A stretch of 64,000 nucleotides of DNA from Setophaga petechia (GCA_024362935.1 JANCRA010000019.1:4894501-4958500); one strand, 5' to 3'. Numbered from the stretch's first letter, positions 26,401-39,120 are shown. Made by a program: numbers and translations. Notes: generated from the letters alone by a model not told the origin.

Positions 26401-29400
26401 CATGACAACAGTTTAATGGAAATGGAAAAGGAAATTAACCCATTCTTCTCATGAAGGGAAGATTGAATCAGTGGATAAACTTCTTAATGCTGAAACTTTT
26501 ATAAACCAAATTTAACTGGAAAGGGAAGTAAGGTGATGATGCATTTGTTTATACACTTCACACATTCTTTTTGAGACCTGCATGATGTTTATGATATGCT
26601 ATTTTGCAACAGTTAATGGCATGATATTTTTAATATGTTGATTTTTTGTAATAATTGTAGCAATTGGAAAAATCTTTAATGCTTTTTCCATTTCCATAAA
26701 TAGTTCATTAAAATGCCTTTTTTTAGGGTTATACCCCTGCCCAGTTGCTTTGTACTTTACACTACAGGTTTCACCACTGTTTCTCCTCTAACAGATAAAA
26801 TCCGCCCTGTAACTATTTTCTACTGATGAAGTGAAATACCAAAAATTTTATTTCCATCTGTCTTACGTAATGAGTTCTCCAGGTCACATTTTGAAGCACC
26901 AATAATTTTTCTATTGCTTATTTCTACTATATATCAAAGCACCTTTTTAATTTACTAATCCTAGCTAAAATTTCTCTTTTTTCTTTTTTTTTTTTTTTTT
27001 GTTGTTTATAATGAGCTTGATGCCACTAAGATTAAAAGGGACTTTAAAAAAAGGAACTGTAAAGCAGCTTTGATCTCCTAAGGTGAAGCATATTTTTGTG
27101 CAAAGCTTTTTCCTCCTGAGGCATGTTAAGAGTTGAATTGATCTGGAGGGAAAAGCAAAAATTAAAACAGGTGGATGAGGAAACTAAGAGGAAGAAAATG
27201 TGTGAATCTTTAATAAAAATTAGACCTGATTTCTTTCAGCTTGTGTTACCGGCTTCTTTCCTACATTTTATTTAAAACATAAAAGAATTCAGACCTCCAT
27301 TGTTCCAAATTCACTGAAGAAAAGAAGCTATTTTCCTGAGAAATTGAATAAGAATTTGGCATGCCAAAGCTTTTTTTTCCTCTTTGATATATGAAAATGT
27401 TGCTTTAATTGGGCTTTGCTCAAGATTGCATATTAATTAAAAACTAAAAGAAAGGAAATAAATCTATGTTAGATACAACCAAATTCATTGGATACAGATC
27501 CGAACAATTTCCTGGTTTGTTAGACTCTAGGTAAAAGCTTTAAATTGTTTAAACAGTCTTAATACCACATAACAACCTAAATCTAAGAATAAGCCATTCT
27601 AGAGATTGTGTACACATGGACTAATATTGGTTTCTATCCTACAGAGATTACAACCAAAATTTAGCTGAGGATGGGAAGGCAATGTCAAGCTACAAATACT
27701 GAGTGATAAACCAGAAGGTCAGTGAACTACAAGGTTTTGTATAAGGAGCAACTCGACACATGTCAGTTTCAAAGTCATTGTCAGTTGCTCTGTTTTCAGT
27801 TTTGTGAAAAACAAAATCTGAGAAAGGGTTTTAAAAAGTCACTGCTTGTCTTTCCTAAGGACCCTGGGGAAGAGGGATGGTTGGGTTCTCAGCTTACTTG
27901 TTTGCTTTACATTCTCAGAAATTCTTCTCTATGGAAGATGACAATTTTTATATCCTTAAAAGGACAGAAAGACTTGGGATTATGTTCATAATTTATCACA
28001 TCTTTGCTTTCATTGTTGGTTGTAATTATTTATAAAGGTACTAATGGAACTAGGCATTTGACTGTCCTTTGTGCCGTTGAAAATCTCACCCTCTGTACAT
28101 AATTTAGTGCATACCAATTAATATTTCTCAGTTTATTTAGTCTTTAGACTTGGTCATGTCTTTTGCTTTAAATATAAAATTGCTTTAGGAGGAAAGGGTT
28201 GCTAGTTTTCTGAATATTTTTCTCTTTTTTCAGAGATTAAAACATTTTCCATTTCTTAGAGAGGAAAAAATTAAGATTTTTAGTTTATTTCTGTTGCAAA
28301 TAGTGCTGCATTAGTATAACAGCATTGCATTTCCCCCCTCAAAGGCAGTCTAGGTGTTCTTTGCAAAATTTGGACCTGGCAAGTAAACACAACAGTGTCC
28401 CTCCCAACGAAAGGAGAATCTACTAACAGGTTGTACTTAAAGCTAGTAAAAAATGAGGTTTATGTTTCTCTCATTGTCTCTTACTAGGGTATAGTTTTCC
28501 TGCTTTTTTCACATGGCACGGTCATTGACAAATTTCAACATCCTCTAAACTTAGGCAGGGAAATTGTGCAAGCTTGACCAACTCTGATGACTCATAAGAT
28601 TGCTCATATTATAATAAGCTAAGTTCTGATACATTTCCAGAAAGAAAAATGTCAATAACAGAGACACAAACCAATGTACAATTGCATTACTGGTCTTTGT
28701 AGTTGTAGAGCCTAAAAACAAGAAAAGTTCACCTCTCAAAGCTGTCCCTTCTTAAAATTACATGTCTCAGGAGCCTAAACCGTGACATTCTAATGACCAG
28801 ATCTGATATTGATGAATTGATTATTGCCCTCAGGGCCCTCTCAATGCTCTCTGGATAAGGCAAAGAAAGAAGAGATAGATGACTGACAAGGAGCATTACC
28901 TATTACAGCACAAGCATGGAAAAAGTCTCTCCATTTGTCAGGAAGATATGTAATTGGAAAAGCTGGAACCTGGTATACACTACCCACAGCAAGGGGAATA
29001 AAGACTCTTGCTTTTCCTTTCATAAGGTGCACTAACAGGGGTCTTGGGAAATTTCTTTGTTTGGAGAAGCTGCTGATTCTCTGCTTCTTCTGGAAGAACT
29101 GTGTGTCTATGTAGTGTTCAGCTGGACTCACTGTTTCCCTTATTAAAAGAAGCTTGTTATGTATAGAGATTTTAAAATTGTGAAAGCCAAGTTGGAGAAA
29201 GAATCAGACAACTTATTAGAGACAAGAACATAAATCCAGGTTATGTCAGAGGCTGAGGGATTTTCACATGTAAAATTCTGCAAATGTGAAGCTTTGCTGA
29301 GATTGCCTTATCTGAGAAGTGCTCATTTATCAGAGAGATAGGCAGATACATATAGGCTCTAGAGCTGAATAAGAATTTGTTTATCTCTCCTAATTCAAAT

Positions 29401-32400
29401 AAAAGCATAATTTAAAGATGAATCAAGCAAATACATACAGAAGCTTTTATGCAACTTCCAAACAGCAATTTAATTTTATAACAACCAGCAGAGAGCAGTG
29501 CTACTTTGCAGTTAGAATGTGGTCACATAAGAATCTTGAAAGCTTTTTCAGCAGAAACTTATCAGTGTTCTATCTAGCCCTTCTTAAATATCTGTCTTTT
29601 ATAAAAGTTATCATGTTATGTCAATCATGAAGTTTTAGCAGTTTTGCATTGAAATTAATCAGGAGTAACTGGAAATATTCTGACAAATAAGGGGAAGAAA
29701 TTTCATTTCTCTTCCTAGAATTCTTTTAGCTTAACCAATATATTCAAATTTTCTCCTTATTCATTTAAATGTTGTATTAAACTGCTGTAAGAAGAAAAAG
29801 AAAAAGAATACTCAACTCTCAATTGGAATTAAGCAGTAAATAAGTACATCAGATCTCATACATTCTCATACACATTTCAAATTCTCCTAGTGCTGGAAAC
29901 TTTTTATTTCCCCCTCTGGATGCAGTGAGAACATCTGAAGCTACATCACAAAATGGGGAGTCTTGTAAGTGGTTGAATATGAAAAAAATGGTTTTATGGA
30001 AAGAGCGTTCATGGCAAACTTTTTTTCTTTGATCTTATATATTGTTGTAGTGAAGGCAGATATGATTGATCAGACATCCATGTAACAATATAGCTTTTTT
30101 GAGATATATTTGTCCAGAAAGTTATGGATTATCTGGACAAAATTGTAAAGGTGAAGATGTGCAGGTGTGATCTTCACAGAATCCTGCATGTCAAATCTAA
30201 ATCTGAATCTTGATTTTTTACTTTACTAAGACTATAAAAAAATTTGTATGATCATTGACTTGACATCATGTATTATGATTCATAGAACTCTTCAACTGTT
30301 ATGCTTATCTTCTTCTTGGGACATCCCAAGGTACTTAGGAGACTTTTTATCCCAAAAGAGTATCTAAGAATACCATGAATATTTTACACATTCTTAGTGA
30401 CAATTTAATTGATTTTAAATAAAAAGAAGGATGAAATATCAAGCTTGTGTTACAGCTCTTAATCTGACTCCTGACTGTGAATGAGCAATGGAAAATCCTT
30501 GAGTCACAAAGGGAGGTACCCTAAGTAGGCTGAAATCATCTTTACCACTTGTCGCATTCAAATCTGTGGGACTTGAGCATTCATGTCAGTTCTCTGACAT
30601 GAGCACACCAGAAATTCAGTGATTTCTAACTCTTTAGCTTCTCCTTAAAATAGTGTATTTGGTAATTTGAGGCACCCAGAAAACCAAAAAGAAATATACA
30701 AATGATCATATAAAGATAATCCTAAAGGATTATCAAACTAGAAATTAACTAAGTAGTATCCCCACTGTAAGAGGAATGTTAAACTGAAGGCTGGAATATA
30801 ATTTATGCCTCCTGTTGGCTTAGCTAATACAGACTTGAAGATCTCAGAGTTCAATACATAATTTTATTTGTGTGTTTTATGCACCTTGTTATAAGTTAAG
30901 TCTTCAGCAAAGGCATGTTTTCACAGCTGAATCTAGCAGGCAGTAAATTATGTTTATAGCATGTTTACCATTACTAATGGATGCAGTCTATGGGCTCTAC
31001 TTACATACAAAATGGAGTTTTGCATGAATTACTATCAAACCAGTAACATTTTACTTCTATATCATTGTGTGGTTGCCAGTAAATCTTAATATCTTATTAA
31101 GCATTAAGCTTCCTTAAGAATTGAAAAGCTTCAGGGAGGTGCATGTTTCTGTGTAATAGGAGCACTTTTTTTCCTCTTGATTTGGTACACTGTGCTAAAT
31201 ACTGAAGGTTGGAAAAGTGAAAAAGAATTGTATTTGTAAACAAACAATGGATACATCTTTTATAAAAATGTGCTAATACCCTATAAACAGAGAGTGGGCA
31301 AACAAGGTATTTCTGTGTAAATTATTAATAAAAACTGTCAATGGTAAAGGTTTGGTAACAGTTTAAAAAATACAACAGTGAAGTACTCCAAAGAGAAACA
31401 TATAACCTTTGGGTTAGATACTCATTGCCTGACAGTATGTGATGTTCAACTAGAGACATCAAAGCTCTGAATACAGCAACTGTTAAATCATTTGCCATGT
31501 GATCTGTTATGTGAATGATCTGGCTGATAAAAAGCTGTGTAATTATCTTTTTTATTTTAAATTATCATTTAAATTATACTTTGATGCCCTTTTTAAAATT
31601 TTTGTGAATTTAGATATATATAATGCAGTTCTGCATTACACTATGAAAATAAATATAAACAATGATAGCAGCAGGAACACAGTGGTGCAGAGACAGGGTA
31701 AGCCAAGGTCAGTTTTAGTCACTGCCCTGCAGTTTCAAAGCTTTTCAGAAAGGGAATGCATCAAGCAAGACGATGAGTCATAAAGCTGTAAGGAAAGGGG
31801 GGAAGTGGGGAAAGGAAAAGAAACATCCTCAGGGATATATCTGGCTGCTACAAGCTTATCAGTGAAGCTTAAGTCTACATTCTGAGCCTGACCTGGGTGT
31901 TACATCGGATTCCATTTTCTTTGCCAACAAAGTGGGCATGAAGGCCTTAGACACGCCTTTTTCAAACATTCAAAATGTTCTGCAGACACAAAACAAAAGA
32001 GATTTGTCCTAAGAACACATCTGCTGTAGCAATGAGTCTATAGCTTTGATGACCCTTCCTTCGTTGTAAAAAAAAATAACAATTCACAGCAAGACCATTA
32101 ACTTAATCATGTCTGAGAACCTGAAATGTGACAATTTCTATTTAGGCTGATCAGAGAAATGTGCTGCACGTTTCTGTAATATCCGTGATACTGCTAAACT
32201 GTAGAAGAGCAGGAGATGTTTGGTGTCCCAGTTGTTTGACCTTGTAGTCATTTAATAACCATTAAAACTTTAAGTTATTTTAACACTCCTGACACTTACT
32301 GGTGACAATTTCTGTGGCCTTAGTTTAAAGAACTGTACATGTAAGATTTCTCTGGTGTAATAAGGCAAGCAAAGTCTGCGATAGGTCAGAAATGGTTTTG

Positions 32401-35220
32401 CATGAGTGTGTCCTACAATGTTGAATTTGTTTTTGTGTATAGCTGCTTTTTATCTGTGGGGAAGTCTTTTTATTTGGATGTAAAGGACTTTCTGAAAATT
32501 CCACCACACACATCATTTGAATGGTTACTGTTGCTTAGCTGTAACTCAATCGACTTCTCAGTGAAAGGAAACACTCGTAAAGATCACATTCTCTAGGAAC
32601 CTTTGGAGAAGGTCAATGAAATCAGAAGCTGGCTGAAAAAAGTAAACAGGAAGATAATTTCCTCAGATTCACACACAGGCAATCTTAAGGCGCTATATCC
32701 CTCTGATTAATTTCTTTTTTGTTACCAGGTGTTGACATATAAACAATAAGGCAGAAAATCCTTTCATATTGATGGAGGTGAAGAAGTTACGTTTTTCCTT
32801 TATTTTCTCTTTTAAATTTTTGAAGAAAATTTTTAGACTTGGCTCCTCCAGAATTATTCTATGAGATGGGAATTGATTTTCTGAAGAACTTTGACCCTGA
32901 AGTATTAAATTTCATAACAAGTCTCTTACACGTCCCTGGCAATTTAAGTCCATACATTCCAGGGTGACAGAAGAACATGTAGCTTTGCTTAATACTTTTT
33001 TCTTGCTATTCACATTCAGATCACCAAAATTCTTGCAACTTTGTTTCTCTTTAGCCTTCTCTTTTTCAAATGTTTTTAACCGTCTCCTTGAAATTATCCA
33101 CTGGGGCTGGAAATTCTCATACGTAAATCAGAATATTTTTGAAAACAGAAGAATTTATTAGGTCAAATGCAATGGTTAATAAATGTTTTCTTCACAATAA
33201 ACCAAGCCTCTGGAAAAGGATTAGAATGCTGATAGAAGTGGCCCTCATGGAGTGCTGGAAGTGAGAAGGGTTTAAGTGTTTTAAGACAGCCAAATTGAAA
33301 CAATCTGAATCAGTTCCTTACAACACCCAGCTGTTTTTTTGGTGGTTTTTTTTTTTTTTTTTGTACTGTGGAATGTTAGTTGTTCAAATAAATAAATAAA
33401 ACTGCATTAAAAATTATATGAAAAGTCTCTGGACACAGCCCCTCTCAAATTTATCTGTCTAAACTGTACACACCCAGGCTTAGCCTAGTTAGTTGCCTTA
33501 GTTACATATTTAGTCAAATATAATATGTATACTCTTTCAGAGGGCTGTTCCTCTGGCCTGTCTGAGGACATCAGGTAAATGGTTTAGACTGGATGCCTAC
33601 TGTTTAGATATCTCAAGTTTGTCTAAGTAAATTCAACTATTACTTATACAATGGTAAAAGGAGAGGGAGAGCAGGGGGCCCAAAACTTTAGCTCCAAAAG
33701 GTGTGCAGAATTTGATGAAGAGTGAGATGCGTAAGTGAGGAAGAAAATCAACACCATCAAAGCATTGATTATGATATTAATCGCTGTAGAATGATTATTT
33801 TTTAATTAGGTTTTTTTTTTCCATTATAAACAAAAAATTACTTTTGCAGAGGCTGGGTAAAAGGTACATTAATGCCCAGGTAATGCTTTATAAATAAAGA
33901 AACAAAGAGTATCACAAAGCTGAGTTCTGCACACAGGAGTGATTTAGCTGTTTTCCTAGCTTTCTTACATAGAAGTTTTGGTGCTGCTTTTCTTTCCTTC
34001 TAGAAAAGGAGACCTGTAGCCAGGTAGACTGAATATCTTACACATGCATTGGTGTGGTACAGGGCACAGGGATACTCAGAATCAGACTTTCTAGCTACCC
34101 AGAAGAGTATTAATATGCATAAAAGCTTTTTGTTGAATCTTTTCTCATAAATTTTAGGAATGTCACTTTTACAACTTCAGGTGTACACTCCATGCATGTA
34201 TTTTCTCATAACACTGGAGGCACATCATAAGGGTTCTGCAACCCCTTCCTCCCACTCTGAATGTAGGGACTCTTACTCTATATCAAAATTAATACAAAAA
34301 GCTAAGACGGAAAAATCCCCAAACAACTCAGAAGTTAAAGAGCAAAAAGTGACCCATAACCTAAATGGTATGAAAACAGAATTCCTACAATTGCTGAACT
34401 TTTCTTCAAGTAACAAGCAGTTGCTTTCTTCTCAATATACTTTTGATATTGGCATTGTGAATATAAAATTCTGCTTTGAAATATGAAGCGGTAACTGAAC
34501 CCAAGGAAACACTAACATCACTCCTTCCTATTTTATCTTGAACAGAATGTGAGTGCACAACTTGAACACTAAATTTTTACAAGTGATACTTGCTTACAAA
34601 GGAATTTTCCTTAAGGATTTACTGCCGACTTCTTTAGGCAGTAGAGATCAATCTGACTAATAAAACTTTTTATGAATTTGAGAAATGCAGCACAAAAGCT
34701 TTAGATTTTTTTAAAAAACATTTGATAATGTAAATCACACTATACTATCAACTAAACAGACATTGCAGGGTGATCACTGACAATATTTAAGCTGGATGAG
34801 TGCCCTGTGATAGAAAATTGCAGATCATTGTGTGGAATGCAACAAACTTTTGGAGACAATTTAGGAGGGAGTGAGCTACCATGACACTACTCACAGAAAA
34901 AAAAAGATGCTTTTTGGCATATCCTCCTCCTCACCTATTGACTCTGATGTTAAGAAACTCTCATGAAGAGCATTTACCACTGACTTTATCACCTGAGAAC
35001 ATTTTTTGTTTAGAGAAGACAAAACCTACTGTGAACATTTGATTTTGTTATTTTGTTATTCAGTGTGGAGCAAGCATGAGTACCAACATACTAAAACAAA
35101 CATATTAATCAAATTTTATTTTGCAGCCAGTGATAAAGAGCTAGTTAGCAAGAAGTTCTGGCATTGAACAGATGAACTGTGTAGCCTTTGTCACAGACAG
35201 CGAATTTGCATAAAGTGGTT
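23435..35220. other. Long gene-poor stretch, no feature recognised
   Basis: About 11.8 kb of AT-rich DNA has no exon, RNA gene or repeat family I can support. There are simple T-runs (for example about 26984-27000 and 33344-33362). The longest frame is 108 codons at 34160-34486 and has no recognisable domain. Old, decayed repeats may be present below what can be seen by eye. Confidence 0.5.
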
Positions 35221-35591
35221 TAAGGAAAGGAAAGGAAACAAAGTATTGCAATTTCAATTTCCTTTCTGGAAAAGAAATTAAATCTAGTGATTTCAAAGGG
35301 GATCAGTTTGGAAAGCTGTGTTCCATATCCCTGCACTACATGGCATCCTGTACCTTTTGATTGTTTTCCTTTTGGAGAAGATTTTTTCTTTTTTTTTTTT
35401 TTTTTAATATTCATTCATATCCTTCCCTCAGTGTTCTGTTTTCCTCCTTGATTATTTCCCATGATTTTGCAGCATCTGTCAGGTTAGGTTTGGCATGTTT
35501 TAGTCCTTTTCACTGTACCACATTTCCTCCCAGAACAATTCCTTGTAGTCACTAAATTGCCAAAATTTCTGGTTTTCTTCAGGTGCAGTTC
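35221..35591 (+). repeat. First, diverged plus-sense satellite unit
   Basis: This copy is clearly more diverged than the inner copies but keeps the order of landmarks: GATTTCAAAGGGGATCAG, a T-run, CCTCCTTGATTATTTCCC, and CTTGTAGTCACTAAATTGCC near 35542. It starts inside a small dyad (AATTTCCTTTCTGGAAAAGAAATT), which resembles the dyads seen between some units elsewhere. Higher divergence at the edge is what unequal exchange in an array predicts. Confidence 0.75.
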
Positions 35592-36045
35592 TGTGGGAGA
35601 ATAGATTGTAGGGAGAACAGAGAAGTGCTGAAGGGGATCTCACCCCTGAGGAGTTGCAGATGTACTAATTACAAAAGAATAGGAAAAGGCCTGCCCTTAA
35701 TTGGTCACAGCTACATCCAATACGGCTTGTCGTTAATAAGTCATAGCCATGTTCAGTGATGATGGGTGTTATAAATGAGTGGGTTAGTTGGTAGGGAGGA
35801 GAGTTGGAGTTTGTTGGCTTTGCTGAGAGGAGGAATGCTCAGGCAGTCATGAAAGGGACAATAAGGGTAGGGAGCCGTGCAAAGGACAAGAGGGAGTCAG
35901 CCAGCTATGAGAAGAAATAGAGAAAAGGAGTCAGTATTGTGAGGACCTGCCCGTGAGAATTCACAGAGAGAAAGCATGAAAATTTTACAGTAAAATTATA
36001 AACTCATGATGCTAATCAGTCCCCATCCACTGTCAAATGGTGGCA
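35592..36045 (+). mobile_element. Solo LTR of the same family as 36841/38751
   Basis: The segment starts TGTGGGAGAATAGATTG and shares with the two LTRs downstream the words TCTCACCCCTGAGGAGTTGCAG, GAGTGGGTTAG, GGAGTTTGTTGG and TGTGAGGACCTGC. A TATA-like TTATAAATGAG near 35769 fits an LTR promoter. Satellite sequence flanks it on both sides, so it inserted into an existing unit. The 3' end (about 36045) is uncertain because this copy extends past the point where the others end, and no clear target duplication was seen. Confidence 0.7.
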
Positions 36046-36840
36046 AGAATCAACCAAAAAAACATTTCATTTTGTCATACCTCCATTCCAGAAGGTTTGT
36101 AAGACTTCTTTTTCTGTTATCAATAAGGATCAAATTGGAAAGATAGTTGATGGCGAAGCAGTTGATGGCATGCCATGCCTTTTGATGGCTTAGACTTTGG
36201 TGAACTTTTTTTAATATTTTTTTTTAAGTATCCATGCCTGATATCTTCCCCTCCAAGCTATGTCTTCCTCCTTGATTTTTTCCCCTGTTTTTGCAACATC
36301 TGTGAGTTTAGTTTTGGCCTGCTTTGGTCCTTTGCACTGCACCTGATGTAATCCTGGTCCATTTTCTTGTAGTCATTAAATTTCCCAATTTTCTTTTTCT
36401 TTTTTTCCTTCAATTTCATTTTCTTTGATGGTATATCAATTCCAGAGTGTTCCTAAGTCCTTATTTTCTCTTTTGACTTTCAATGGGGGTCAATTTTGAA
36501 AAGCTTTGGTCCATGTCCCTGCACTTGATGGCATGCATGGCCTTTTGATGGCTTTTGATTTTAGCAAAGATTTTTTTTTTTTAAGTTTTTTTTTTTAAGT
36601 ATCTATGCCATGTCCCTCATTTCTTCCCCTCCAAGTTGTGTCTTCTTCCTTGATTATTTCCCCTGCTTTTGCAACATCTGTGAGCTTAGTTTTGGCCTCT
36701 TTAGGTCCTTTGCACTGCACCTGATGTAATCGTAGTCCATTTTCTTGTAGTCACTAAATTTCTCAAATTTCTTTTTTTTCTCCTCCAATTGCAATTCCTT
36801 TGATGGTATCTGCATTCCAGAGTGTTTCTAAGTCCTTCTT
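36046..36840 (+). repeat. Plus-sense satellite units (about two)
   Basis: Two head-to-tail copies lie between the solo LTR and the retrovirus-like element. AAGTATCCATGCC (near 36227) and AAGTATCTATGCC (near 36597) give a period of about 370 bp. T-runs at about 36210-36225 and 36568-36595 vary in length between units and account for part of the period variation. Confidence 0.85.
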
Positions 36841-37107
36841 TGTGGAGGGATAGAATGTAAGAAAATAATGTCGAAGGTAATCTCGCACCCAAGGAGTTGC
36901 AGCTGTGGTAATCACCAAAGATTAGGATAAGACTTGCTCTTAATAGGCCACAGCTGTGTCCAATAGGAAGATGAGTGCTAGAAAAAGTGGTAGATGGCTG
37001 TGAAGGGAGTTGGATGGCCCTACTATGAAGAAGAAGGAGACAGTGCTGTGAGGTGCTACTCATGTGAAATCACCGAGAAGGTATGGGACTCTTGCAATCT
37101 GATGACA
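36841..37107 (+). repeat. 5' LTR of the endogenous retrovirus
   Basis: It begins TGTGGAGGGATAG and ends near CTGATGACA. It shares CACCAAAGATTAGGA, GGCCACAGCTGTGTCC and GTGAAGGGA with the 3' LTR but is about 100 bp shorter, partly because the 3' LTR carries an internal duplication. Confidence 0.78.
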
Positions 37108-37109
37108 AT

Positions 37110-37127
37110 TGGTGAGCCCAATGTGAT
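37110..37127 (+). promoter_or_regulatory. Primer-binding site, tRNA-Trp type
   Basis: TGGTGAGCCCAATGTGAT lies two bases inside the 5' LTR end. From memory, the tRNA-Trp primer-binding site used by avian alpharetroviruses is TGGTGACCCCGACGTGAT, giving 15 of 18 matches. Position and sequence together support a retroviral origin. The three mismatches fit neutral decay. Confidence 0.72.
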
Positions 37128-37284
37128 CCTATGGTGATTTGGGTAGAGAACTCTAGAGAGAGCAGTAAGGAAGTGATCCTGTAGTGATTTGGGAAAAATT
37201 ACTTAAATATTAACTGATGTGATCATGCGGTGGCTTGGGGGAAAGGACTTAAATATTAAGCAATGTGATCCCAAGGTGATTCAG
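37120..37284 (+). repeat. Leader tandem repeats, four GTGATC...GGTGATTTGGG units
   Basis: GTGATCCTATGGTGATTTGGG-like units recur near 37123, 37173, 37219 and 37266, separated by A-rich or purine-rich spacers (two contain ACTTAAATATTAA). The first unit overlaps the end of the primer-binding site, so part of that site appears to have been copied several times in the untranslated leader. Confidence 0.75.
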
Positions 37285-38750
37285 GAAGATGACTGCTGAC
37301 CTAAGAGAAGTAAGATGGTGGAGTCAGGCAGACCAAGAGCCTGAGAGCCTAAAAATCCAGATGAGTTATAGCCAGGCAGATCTGGGAGCCTAGAAGTCTG
37401 GACAATGTATGAGATACCACCCCCAAGAGGAAGAGTGCTGAATATGAGGAGCGGACACCACACACTTTGCACTTTATTTGGTGCATTGGAGCAAGCCCTG
37501 TGCCCCCCTGCCAAGGTACAGCCACAGTCCAGAGGGGACCCAGGACGGTGCTGAGTTCCCCCTGAATAGTAATGTGTGCAGCAGGACACAGGAGTGGCAC
37601 GATAGAAATGGCAAATGGCATGGCCACAGCAGCAGCTGGTGCCTCGGCAATAGCAGGGCCCCTGAGGAGTACAGGGGGAGGTTTGCTAAATTGCTGCTAC
37701 ATGAGCACTGGAACAAAAGAAACCTAGAGGTCTGAGAGGCAGAGTCAGAGCTGCACAGACAACAAGAGAAGCCCTCTAAAACTGTATAGTGGCCATCTCC
37801 ACAGTAATTCGATGTAATTTGGGATGGGCTGTAGGGTGAGGTGCAGCTGGAGATGGAGCCCGGTGTGGCACTGAGAGCAGCAGGAAAGGCTGCCTGGTCT
37901 GGACCTGACAGATTTCGACACCTGGAGTACAGGTGAGCTGCTGGAGACACAATGGGAAATAACATATCAAGTGAAGAACAGATTGTTTCATCTACATGGA
38001 AAACAGAGTAGGGCAAGGAGAGGCTTGCAGTGACCAAGTAATACAACAAAGAACTGTAAAAGGAAGAAGAGAATTATTAAAACAGCAGTTGGAGTTGGGG
38101 ACAGAGAAGCTCTATCATTCAGTATGGTGTATTTGTTTGCTGATGAAACATGTGCATTTTGTTTGTGAACTGCAACTATTAATCTTAGATTAGGTGTAAG
38201 AGTAAAAGTTTATATTCCATAAGCATAAGTACACTCGACAAATACTGGATCAATGTTGTTCAAGTTGTATAGCTACTGATAAAATTATTTAACTGTTGAT
38301 TTGTTACTAGCCTAATATATAGCCTTTAACTTATTCTTGTGGGTTGCCTTATAAAGTTGTACAGCTATTGATATTGTCAATATTCTAGAAGTGTAATTAT
38401 AAGAGTTTCTGATAATATGTAATGTAAGTTTGGGTTATGAATCAAGGTCAGTACACAGACATATTCCAAAGTTGAATAGAAATTACACTGAAGATGGTTG
38501 TACTGGGTTTACTGTCTTTTGCAAAGGGCCCTGCAAAAGATAGTAAACACAACATTAGTTTATGAAAAGCCTTAGGTTGATTCTCTAGACTGTGAAAAGC
38601 AAAACTAAATCAGAACTTAGAAATGTATGTTCCTACTGTGATGTATTGCCTGAACATTTGTATATTGTTAGCCCTAAGTGAGATATGTGAATATATTAAA
38701 ATATCAGTTTACTCAAACATATCCTTCCAGAGATGCTGCAACTTTGTAAT
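37285..38750 (+). other. Internal region of the retrovirus-like element, non-coding
   Basis: The first half is GC-richer than the surroundings and gives long but unrecognisable minus-strand frames (37474-38049 and others). The second half is AT-rich. No reverse transcriptase, protease or nucleocapsid motif was seen, and no purine tract precedes the 3' LTR. The source could be a non-autonomous element carrying foreign sequence. The hairpin at 38507-38548 lies in it. Confidence 0.55.
38507..38548. repeat. Hairpin: 17-bp arms, 8-nt loop
   Basis: GTTTACTGTCTTTTGCA (38507-38523) pairs with TGCAAAAGATAGTAAAC (38532-38548), with one G/T-type mismatch, around AAGGGCCC. It lies about 200 bp before the 3' LTR, inside the retrovirus-like element. 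Confidence 0.85.
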
Positions 38751-39120
38751 TGTGGAGGGATAGAATGTAAGAAAACAGTGCAGAAGGTAATCTCACCCCT
38801 GAGGAGTTGCAGTTGTACATAGCACAGAAGGTATCCTCACACCTGAGGAGATGCAGCTGTGCTAATCACCAAAGATTAGGAAGAGGCCTGCTCTTAAAAG
38901 GCCACAGCTGTGTCCTGTAAGAAGACAAGTGCTACAAAAGAGTGGGTTAGGTGGTGGTGAAGGGACTTGGAGTTTGTTGGTTGTGCTGTGAAGGGAGTAC
39001 TGTGGGCAGTACTGTGAAGGAGAGAGTGTTGTGAGGATCTGCACATGAGAAATCACTGATAAGGGACTGATCACTGATATGGGACTTTTGCACTAAGTCT
39101 AAGAAGTGTTGTTGTCAACA
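38751..39120 (+). repeat. 3' LTR of the endogenous retrovirus
   Basis: It begins TGTGGAGGGATAGAATG and ends GTTGTTGTCAACA, so it has the usual TG...CA ends. A 44-bp internal tandem duplication (38781-38824 and 38825-38868, each starting CAGAAGGTA) makes it longer than the 5' copy. Confidence 0.8.

Larger units (their letters stand above)
36841..39120 (+). mobile_element. Degenerate endogenous retrovirus with two LTRs
   Basis: Two direct LTRs beginning TGTGGAGGGATAGAATG (36841 and 38751) enclose about 1.64 kb of internal sequence. A primer-binding site lies just inside the 5' LTR at 37110-37127. The internal part is far shorter than a complete provirus. I saw no gag, pol or env motifs in any frame, so it is a deleted, non-coding element. 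It interrupts a plus-sense satellite unit: satellite sequence stops at 36840 and resumes at 39121. The six bases before it (CTTCTT) and after it (CTCTTT) are similar but not identical, possibly a decayed target duplication. The two LTRs differ at many places, so the insertion is old. Confidence 0.8.

Noticed and set aside
34160..34486. 108-codon plus-strand frame in unique DNA
   Set aside because: No domain, signal peptide or homologue I recognise. A frame of this length is expected by chance in a 64-kb window.
37474..38049. 191-codon minus-strand frame
   Set aside because: It runs antisense to the retrovirus-like element, in a GC-richer segment, and shows no known domain.
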